Source: CAZSAT01 sp964604675 (GTDB lineage: Bacteria; Myxococcota_A; UBA796; CAJQPC01). From it: a stretch of DNA of 38,212 bases. The position numbers and the translations under genes are program-made. The notes below the pieces were generated by a model that saw only the letters and a program-made list of their open reading frames with translations, was not told the DNA's origin and searched no databases. Every line of letters starts with the position of its first letter. The first letter of the stretch is position 1. The stretch lies in NCBI GenBank assembly GCA_964604675.1, contig CAZSAT010000069.1:1-38212 (forward strand), given 5' to 3'. Of the stretch, positions 32,731-38,212 are shown piece after piece.

Positions 32731-32823
32731 AGCCTCCGGACCCACCAGACATCGAGTCGGGCGCCCGGAAAAAGTCGTCCTCAGCTCCAGCCTGCTCTTA
32801 GCAGGGCGGGCCTCGCAGCAGGC
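32656..32823. repeat. Two imperfect direct repeats, each with a palindrome
   Basis: Unit 1 (32656-32691) and unit 2 (32788-32823) both read CAGCCTGC, a short loop, GCAGG and end in CAGCAGGC, and are alike in roughly three quarters of positions. Unit 1 contains CCTGCCATTGGCAGG, a near-perfect palindrome. Unit 2 contains CCTGCT-CTT-AGCAGG. The spacing is 132 bases. They lie between the TraB-like gene and the protease gene, in a stretch with no convincing plus-strand gene. Confidence 0.45.
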
Positions 32824-33045
32824 GGAACGTAACGGATGTCCCGCTGGAGCCGATCCGCGTCTTGGGGGCGGCCAGAACGCTCGACGAGGTCCGGCTCATG
32901 GGCTCCGACCGCCGCACGGCCGCCGCGCTCGAGCCCTCGGACATCACGGTGACGAAGCCGCCCATGTGGTCGGAGTCGCAGTAGGTGAGCAGCGCGCGGT
33001 CGAGCCGGTCGATGCCGAGTTCCTCGAGGCGGAGCTCTGCAAGTT
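32799..33045 (-). pseudogene. Inverted fragment of a ComEC-like MBL hydrolase gene
   Basis: On the minus strand, LEELGIDRLDRALLTYCDSD and HMGGFVTVMSEGSSA are read in one frame. At 36634-36740 the intact hydrolase gene has LDELGIDRLDYALLTHYDSD and HMGGFVTVLSGGSSA. By hand about 92 of 105 bases agree. The fragment has lost the first metal-binding His (THYDSDH has become TYCDSDH) and decays into unrelated sequence, stopping at 32799. No start or remaining domain is seen. Together with the 32656-32823 repeats, this accounts for the whole 377-base gap between the TraB-like gene and the protease gene. Confidence 0.7.
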
Positions 33046-33107
33046 CGTCAGCTTCGAGTAGGCGACGCCGAAGAGGCGCAGTGTTCTGAGGGAGGTGCCC
33101 TATCGAA

Positions 33108-35906
33108 ATGCTCTGGATCTCGGGGTTGATCCCTGGGATCCTGCGTGCGGATCAGGTCGGTTCTTTCCGAACAGCGGGGGAGCTCGTGGGAACGCACATC
33201 AAGTGGCGTGTGAGCGCTGGCGCCGCTCGCAGGTTCGCTCGGACCGAGCCGGGACGCTCGTATCGGGGCGCTCGCGGCGGCCATCATCGGGACGAGGTGT
33301 CGAGATTGCGCGCGCGTTGCGAGCACCTCGGGGAGGCTGAGGCGCTCGACCGCGCCCTCCGTGCCGAAGCAGTTGGCGTTCCGCGCGGCGTCGACAACCC
33401 GGTGGCCGTGGTCTACGAACGTGTCATCGGCGGCGTCGACTTCCTCCCGACCGGCTTCCTGTCCAAGGGCGCCCGCGTGGCCCGGTCGGTCGGCCTGGTG
33501 CAGATCGGCAGCTTCGGGAGCGGCACGGGGTGTCTGGTCTCGAGCCGTCTGATCCTCACCAACCACCACGTCCTCCCGGATCCGGAGACTGCGGCCCGCG
33601 CCACCTTCGTGCTCGACTACCGCGAGGATGGGCTGCCCAGTCGCCACCGCCTTGCGCCGGCGGTGTTCTGGATGACGCACCCCAGGCTCGACTACACCCT
33701 CGTGGCACTGGGCCCCAGCTACACGGAGGACGAGTCGCTACGCCGTGGGTGGCTGCCGCTTGTCGCGGCGTCCGGAAAGACCCTGGTGGGGGAGCGCGTC
33801 AACATCGTCCAGCATCCGCAGGGCCGGCACCAGACCGTGACCCTGCGCCAGAACGGCGTACTCGGGGTCTTCGACGACTGGTTGCACTACGCCGCCGACA
33901 CGGAGCCGGGCTCCTCCGGCTCGCCCGTCTGCAACGACCAGTGGCAGCTCTCCGCCCTCCACCACGCGGGCGTGCCCCGCACGGACGAGCAGGGGCGCAT
34001 CCTGTTGCGCGACGGCTCTCCCTGGTCCCAGACCCCGGTCGACCAGGACCGCATCGACTGGGTCGCCAACGAGGGGGTGCGCATCAGCCGCATCGTCGAC
34101 GACATGCTCCGCCAGATCCGGCGGCTCGACAGGCCCACCGCTCACCTCGCGGAGGCCTGCCTCGAAGCCCCGGGGGCGCCCTCGTGGGGCCGAACCGGCG
34201 CCAGTCCCACGCCGACCGGTCCCATTCTCGGAGCCGACGGCCTCACCTGGACCCTGCCCGTCACGCTCTCGCTCCCGATCGGCGCCGCTCTCGGCGGCGC
34301 GATCGTCGGTGCAGCCCCGCCGCCCGCGCGTACCGTCCGGGCGGCACCCGTGCCTCGGGAGCTCCCACCCCTGCCGCCACGCTCGCCGGCACCCCAGGCC
34401 GAAACTCAGCTCACGGAGGCCCAGGTAGAGGGCATCTGGGTCGCTGGGGAGGCGCCGGAACTCGAGGGCTGGCGACCCGAGCCCTTCCCCGGGGGTGGGC
34501 ATCTGCTCGTGCGTTCGGGCGACGAGGCTGTCACCCCGAGCGGCGCCTGGGCGCTGACCCACGACCTGCGGGCCGAGCTCGGCGACGAGGCCATCGAGCC
34601 CCTCTTCTCGACGACATGGATCGGCGACGTGCCCTCCCTGCAGACCGGCGAGTCCGCCGCGCCCGGGGACCCGGAGTGGAGCGTGAAGCTCGTGAAGGCG
34701 AAGGCGGTCTGGGCTCGCGGGTTTCGCGGCAAGGGCGTGCGGGTCGGGCACCCCGACACGGGGTGGTCGCCCCATCCTGAGCTGCTCGAGCCCCCCGGTC
34801 GCCTGCGTAGCGACCTTGCCCACGACTTCTACGGCGACGGCGATGGCGAGGACCGAGACGGCTACCACGGGACAGGAACCGCCAGCGTGATCTTGAGCGG
34901 GCTCGGCGAGCGCGTCCGCGGGGTCGCCCCTGAAGCCGAGCTGGTGCCGCTCCGCGTCGCCCAGAAGGTGGCCGTGGTCCCCTCGCCAGTGCTGCGACCA
35001 CGGGGCACCCGAGCCCTGTGCGCTGCGCTTCACCACCTGGCCGAGGAGACACACCCCGAGCGGCGCTGCCATGTGGTGTCCATGAGCATCGGCTGGCTGC
35101 CCACCCGTGCCCTCGCGCGGGCCATCCGGTCGGCCTGGGAAGCCGACCTCATCCTGATCGCGGCGGCCGGCAACTACACAGGCTTCGTCGTCGCCCCGGC
35201 CTGCTACCCCGAGACCATCGCCCTGGCCGGCTGCGACCATCGGCGCAAGAAGTGGTGGGGCTCCAGCCGCGGCCAGGCCGTGGACTTCACCGGGCCGGCC
35301 GAAGACGTCTACCGGGCGAGCTGGGCCGAGGACCCCCGCCGCCCAGTGGTCGGGCCCGGCACCGGCACCTCGCACGCAGCGGCCACCACTGCCGGCATCG
35401 CCGCCTTGTGGCTCGGACGCTGGGGGGGCTGGCAGGCCCTTCGTGACCGCTACCGGCCTCACGGCGTACGCGTGAACGAGGTGTTCCGCTGGGTGCTGGC
35501 CGCGTCCTGCAGCGACCCGCCCGCACGTTCGCACGGTCGCTTCGGCCTGGGCATCGTGGATGCCCTGGCTGCCATCGACGTTCCGCTCCCGCCGCCCGAC
35601 CAGGTGGCCCGGTTCCAGGGCGCCGTCTTCCAGGAGCTGGGGCCGTCCATGGACCCCTTCGCCCCGACCTGGCGACAGCTCGGAGTGAGCGCCGAGCGCG
35701 GCCGAGCCGTGGCGAGCGAGAGCCTGGGGCTGGGCGCAGACGCCCTCGACGGCCTGGCCGATCTCCAGGACGAGCTCGCCTTCCACCTCATGACGACGCC
35801 GGCGGTGCGCAGCGCGCTCTCGGGCGAGGCGACCCTTCTGGAGCGCACCGGCTCACCGCGCCTGCCGATGGGCCTGCTCTCTCCCCAGCTGCGACGGAGG
35901 CTCTGA
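33108..35906 (+). CDS. Double serine protease: trypsin-like domain fused to subtilisin-like domain
   Basis: The frame from ATG 33108 gives 932 residues. Codon bias is weak before about 33300, so the true start may be GTG 33297 (residue 64). Residues 125-330 are a trypsin-like (S1/V8-type) protease. The strand GSGTGCLVSSRLILTNHHVL carries His154, RLDYTLVAL carries Asp195 and PGSSGSPVCND carries Ser270. A Pro/Ala-rich linker (360-430) follows. Residues 520-800 are a subtilisin-like protease: Asp550 in VRVGHPDTGWSPHPEL, His587 in YHGTGTASVI, the oxyanion Asn689 in IAAAGNYTG and Ser755 in GTGTSHAAATTAGIAALW. Both triads are intact. No signal peptide is seen, so it is probably cytoplasmic. The two downstream genes are tightly linked. 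One protease may activate the other or the membrane partner. Confidence 0.9.
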   Translation: MLWISGLIPGILRADQVGSFRTAGELVGTHIKWRVSAGAARRFARTEPGRSYRGARGGHHRDEVSRLRARCEHLGEAEALDRALRAEAVGVPRGVDNPVAVVYERVIGGVDFLPTGFLSKGARVARSVGLVQIGSFGSGTGCLVSSRLILTNHHVLPDPETAARATFVLDYREDGLPSRHRLAPAVFWMTHPRLDYTLVALGPSYTEDESLRRGWLPLVAASGKTLVGERVNIVQHPQGRHQTVTLRQNGVLGVFDDWLHYAADTEPGSSGSPVCNDQWQLSALHHAGVPRTDEQGRILLRDGSPWSQTPVDQDRIDWVANEGVRISRIVDDMLRQIRRLDRPTAHLAEACLEAPGAPSWGRTGASPTPTGPILGADGLTWTLPVTLSLPIGAALGGAIVGAAPPPARTVRAAPVPRELPPLPPRSPAPQAETQLTEAQVEGIWVAGEAPELEGWRPEPFPGGGHLLVRSGDEAVTPSGAWALTHDLRAELGDEAIEPLFSTTWIGDVPSLQTGESAAPGDPEWSVKLVKAKAVWARGFRGKGVRVGHPDTGWSPHPELLEPPGRLRSDLAHDFYGDGDGEDRDGYHGTGTASVILSGLGERVRGVAPEAELVPLRVAQKVAVVPSPVLRPRGTRALCAALHHLAEETHPERRCHVVSMSIGWLPTRALARAIRSAWEADLILIAAAGNYTGFVVAPACYPETIALAGCDHRRKKWWGSSRGQAVDFTGPAEDVYRASWAEDPRRPVVGPGTGTSHAAATTAGIAALWLGRWGGWQALRDRYRPHGVRVNEVFRWVLAASCSDPPARSHGRFGLGIVDALAAIDVPLPPPDQVARFQGAVFQELGPSMDPFAPTWRQLGVSAERGRAVASESLGLGADALDGLADLQDELAFHLMTTPAVRSALSGEATLLERTGSPRLPMGLLSPQLRRRL

Positions 35907-35911
35907 AGCCG

Positions 35912-36379
35912 ATGGAACCCTTCGAGCCCCTGATCAACCTCCTGGCATTGTTGACGGCGCTGAGCGTGCCCGCAGAGCGCATCACCAACACCTGGAAGCT
36001 GCGGCTGGAGGTGCGGGACGGTGGCCTGGGCCGGAGTACCGACGCCGATCGCCGGTCGCGGGAGTACGGCGTGAGTGGCCGGAGTCTCTGTGTCGGCGTC
36101 GTCGTCGCGTTGGTGGCCAAGGCCGACCTGTTCGCCATCCTCGACCAGCTCGATGCGCCCTGGGAGACCCTCGGATGGCTCCAGTCTCAGGGCACCTCAT
36201 GGGTGCGTGCGCGCGCGACCTCCGGGCCTGGGAGCCTGATGCACGCCCTGGCTGGCTGCATCTTGACCGGGGTGGCGCTCGGCTTCGGCTCCAAGTTCTG
36301 GCACGACGTGCTCGGCACGGTCTACGAGGCCAGAAGCCGGCTCCGCCGAGGCAACGAACTGGGCGACGAGGCGCCCTGA
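35912..36379 (+). CDS. Small membrane protein with GSKFWHD motif
   Basis: This 155-residue protein starts five bases after the protease stop. Hydrophobic segments lie at about 8-22 (LINLLALLTALSVPAE), 58-75 (LCVGVVVALVAKADLFAIL) and 110-127 (MHALAGCILTGVALGFGSKF). They are followed by WHDVLGTVYEARSRLRR, a basic amphipathic end. The last helix carries GFGSKFWHD, a motif I associate with small membrane proteins found beside proteases or hydrolases in bacteria; the association is from memory. The stop overlaps the next ATG (TGATG). It is a candidate membrane anchor, pore or protease substrate of the module. Confidence 0.7.
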   Translation: MEPFEPLINLLALLTALSVPAERITNTWKLRLEVRDGGLGRSTDADRRSREYGVSGRSLCVGVVVALVAKADLFAILDQLDAPWETLGWLQSQGTSWVRARATSGPGSLMHALAGCILTGVALGFGSKFWHDVLGTVYEARSRLRRGNELGDEAP

Positions 36380-37677
36380 TGCCGAACGGCACGCCGCTCC
36401 GGGACAGGCTGGCCGAGCTCCTCGGCGGCCTCGTGGTGCTGGCGGTGGGCACAGGCTGGCTCCTGGCGCCGCCGGCGGGCTTCGACGGCGAGCTGAGCCT
36501 CTTCTTCGTCGACATCGGGCAGGGCGACGCGACCCTCGTGCTCGGACCCGAGGACTCCGCCGGCCACCGCCGCTCGCTGCTGATCGACGCCGGGGACCGC
36601 CGACCGGATGGTGGCGCCATCGTGGGCGACCTGCTCGACGAGCTCGGCATCGACCGGCTCGACTACGCACTGCTCACCCACTACGACTCCGACCACATGG
36701 GCGGCTTCGTCACGGTGCTTTCCGGGGGGTCGAGCGCCTCGACCTCCTTGCTCTGGGAGCGGGACTGCCAAGCACAGCCGACGCTACCGTCCGAGGCCAT
36801 CGTCGACCTGGGACCAACGAACAAGGACAACGCGTCCATCCGGGAGTGGCAGCGCTGCGTGCCGGAAGTGACGGTGGCGCAGGGCGAGCCAGGTACCGAG
36901 CGCGTGGTCGTCGGCGACACCGACGGCGACGGCGCGCCCGAGAACCTCGGCTACACCATGAACCTCGGCGGTGGGGCGCAGGCCATGGTGGTCGCAGGCG
37001 ATGGCTGGGTGCTCGGACACGAGGAGCGGATTCGCTGGGTGAACACGGCCAACGAGCGCTCCATCGCCGTGTGGGTCTCGGCGGCCGAGGACGGCTTCGA
37101 CGCGCTCATCACGGGCGACCTCATCGGACAGAGGGCGGGCGCGGAGAACGCTCCACTGGAGCCGGCGCTCGGCGAGACGCTCGCAGCGGTCGGGATCGAC
37201 ATCGAGGTCCTCCAGGTCGGACATCACGGTGCCGAGAACGCCAGCGAGGAGGGCTTCCTGGCGGCCATCGCGCCGGAGGTGGCCGTGATCTCGGCGGGAG
37301 ATGACAACAGCCACGAACATCCACGCTGTGCCACCTACCAGGCTCTGGCCGAAAGCGCGTCGGTCACGTTGGTCGCGCAGACAGAAGCGGGAGAGACGGA
37401 CTGCCCCGGCTCGCTCCCCCTCCAGCCTCGAGTGGCGAACGGCACGGTCCGGATCGACGCACACGCCGACGGATACATCGTCCGCACCCACGGAGGCGTC
37501 TCGCCCGTGGATGGCACGGCTGTGGAGCCCTTCGAGCTCACCTGCACGCTGGACGCGGGGTGCGACGAGACCCCAGACTGCTGTCGCACTTGCACCACCA
37601 GTCAGGCCTGTGGTGATGGCTGCATCCCGCTCGCCAGCATGTGCCATCAACCACCGGGCTGTGCGTGCCAGGGCTGA
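36379..37677 (+). CDS. Membrane-anchored ComEC-like metallo-beta-lactamase-fold hydrolase
   Basis: This 432-residue protein has ATG overlapping the previous stop. One N-terminal helix (13-30, ELLGGLVVLAVGTGWLLAPP) acts as anchor or signal. The MBL domain starts LSLFFVDIGQGDATLVLGP, the ComEC/Rec2-type opening, and has LLIDAG, the metal motif THYDSDHMGG (100-109), LITGDLIG and VLQVGHHGAENASEE, then ISAGDDNSHEHP. These are nearly all the metal ligands of the fold. ComEC-type members act on DNA or nucleotides. The C-terminal 45 residues hold ten Cys (CDETPDCCRTCTTSQACGDG, then CHQPPGCACQ), a small Cys-rich module seen in other bacterial extracytoplasmic proteins. That suggests the domain may face the periplasm. 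It is the third gene of the protease module. Confidence 0.88.
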   Translation: MPNGTPLRDRLAELLGGLVVLAVGTGWLLAPPAGFDGELSLFFVDIGQGDATLVLGPEDSAGHRRSLLIDAGDRRPDGGAIVGDLLDELGIDRLDYALLTHYDSDHMGGFVTVLSGGSSASTSLLWERDCQAQPTLPSEAIVDLGPTNKDNASIREWQRCVPEVTVAQGEPGTERVVVGDTDGDGAPENLGYTMNLGGGAQAMVVAGDGWVLGHEERIRWVNTANERSIAVWVSAAEDGFDALITGDLIGQRAGAENAPLEPALGETLAAVGIDIEVLQVGHHGAENASEEGFLAAIAPEVAVISAGDDNSHEHPRCATYQALAESASVTLVAQTEAGETDCPGSLPLQPRVANGTVRIDAHADGYIVRTHGGVSPVDGTAVEPFELTCTLDAGCDETPDCCRTCTTSQACGDGCIPLASMCHQPPGCACQG

Positions 37678-37713
37678 CGTCCCGCGCGACGCTCGCTGCC
37701 CTGATTGGACGGC

Positions 37714-38184
37714 CTAAGTCCATCGACCCACGAAGAGCTGACGCGCTGCCGTATGGGCCTCACGTCGTCGCCCTGCGCTGACGAGCCGCCCCAGGCCACC
37801 GAGCTTCTTGAGAGCGCTCCGGCAGGCAGCAACGAGCGCAGCCCGATGATGCCGCGTCAGCTTGTGCGTGAGGTTGTTGCCCGAGATGGGCTCGATCAGC
37901 GTCACGGCACCGAGCGCCTTCCACGTGGAGCCCAGCACCAGCCGTCTGCCAGCATGGGCCCCCGCAACTTCGGCAAAGAAGGCCACGACAAGGTCATCGA
38001 GAGGCAGGTGTGTGAACGAGGTCTGAGACCCGCGCCTATTCGGTGAAACCCGCGAATCAGGCTCATCCGCTTGCAGTGGGATCCGGGGCCGCCCGCAGGG
38101 AGCGAAGCGACCGAGGACGGCCCCCTCGATCGGGCCGGGGTAGAAGCGAGGCCCACCCGGGCGCGATGATCGAGAGTTGGTCAC
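37714..38184 (-). CDS. Hypothetical protein, only the C-terminal part convincing
   Basis: The frame is open from 38184, but only from about 38060 leftwards is codon use and sequence protein-like. Segments are HLPLDDLVVAFFAEVAGAHA, GRRLVLGSTWKALGAVTLIE, then PISGNNLTHKLTRHHRAALV and a basic tail ending FVGRWT. The pattern of an acidic-Pro turn followed by G-N-N and a helix of about 20 residues faintly recalls the C-terminus of CD-NTase/SMODS-type nucleotidyltransferases, which often sit in defence islands. The catalytic N-terminal part would lie where the sequence looks scrambled, so I cannot confirm it. It converges on the hydrolase gene, with 36 bases between the stops. Confidence 0.4.
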   Translation of the reverse strand: MTNSRSSRPGGPRFYPGPIEGAVLGRFAPCGRPRIPLQADEPDSRVSPNRRGSQTSFTHLPLDDLVVAFFAEVAGAHAGRRLVLGSTWKALGAVTLIEPISGNNLTHKLTRHHRAALVAACRSALKKLGGLGRLVSAGRRREAHTAARQLFVGRWT

Positions 38185-38212
38185 GCCGCATCCTGGCTCG
38201 AGGCTCGTCGGA

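Noticed and set aside
32731..33061. Plus-strand gene between the TraB-like and protease genes
   Set aside because: The open frame is a mixture of the two repeat units and the antisense of the hydrolase fragment.
33048..33680. Minus-strand gene opposite the start of the protease
   Set aside because: Composition is antisense-like. Only the part left of 33045 has true homology (hydrolase fragment).

Overview
The window is GC-rich DNA from a Gram-negative bacterium, most likely a member of the Myxococcota. A cell-surface protein remnant at 11.6-12.2 kb ends in a MYXO-CTERM-like tail (GCACG, then a hydrophobic helix, then Arg residues). Many small secreted proteins carry D/T/E/G-rich linkers (DT and GGD repeats) and lipoprotein-like leaders. 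A KDO-8-P synthase and a FadL-type porin indicate an outer membrane. No rRNA or CRISPR array is visible.

Left and centre (1-27.5 kb) look like ordinary chromosome. From left to right they hold: a repeat-rich lipoprotein; a TetR regulator; a GNAT acetyltransferase; and a tight overlapping gene series with a beta-propeller lipoprotein, a lipoprotein-domain/ECF S-component fusion, a fused double ECF ATPase, EcfT and a BluB-CobT fusion. That series looks like a corrinoid lower-ligand synthesis and salvage operon. Next come a hybrid histidine kinase; a decayed glycoside-hydrolase-like gene; a GT-C-like membrane protein; a frameshifted anti-sigma-like gene; a UbiD decarboxylase; secreted proteins; FtsH with a possible RBS-masking hairpin; and an envelope cluster with a PGM1-like ATP-grasp ligase, a sugar-phosphate transferase, kdsA, FadL and an ABC-2 export permease. 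Two copies of a REP-like palindrome (2.03 and 23.87 kb) sit at gene ends and supply stop codons to their upstream genes.

From 27.55 kb the character changes. The 3' half of a tRNA-Trp gene without a recognisable D-arm half, tandem 11-bp repeats beside it, a Cro/C1-type regulator, a truncated tyrosine recombinase, two TraB/GumN-like copies in opposite orientation (one decayed) and frameshifted hypotheticals together look like a degenerating genomic island.

The right part of the island (33.1-37.7 kb) carries the most interesting module. Gene 1 fuses a trypsin-like protease to a subtilisin-like protease in one polypeptide. Gene 2 is a small multi-pass membrane protein with a GSKFWHD motif. Gene 3 is a membrane-anchored ComEC-like metallo-beta-lactamase-fold hydrolase with a cysteine-rich C-terminal tail. 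The three are co-directional with 5-nt and overlapping junctions, as expected for a dedicated conflict or defence system. An inverted, decayed fragment of the hydrolase lies just upstream of gene 1. Functions of this module are inferred from domain architecture only.
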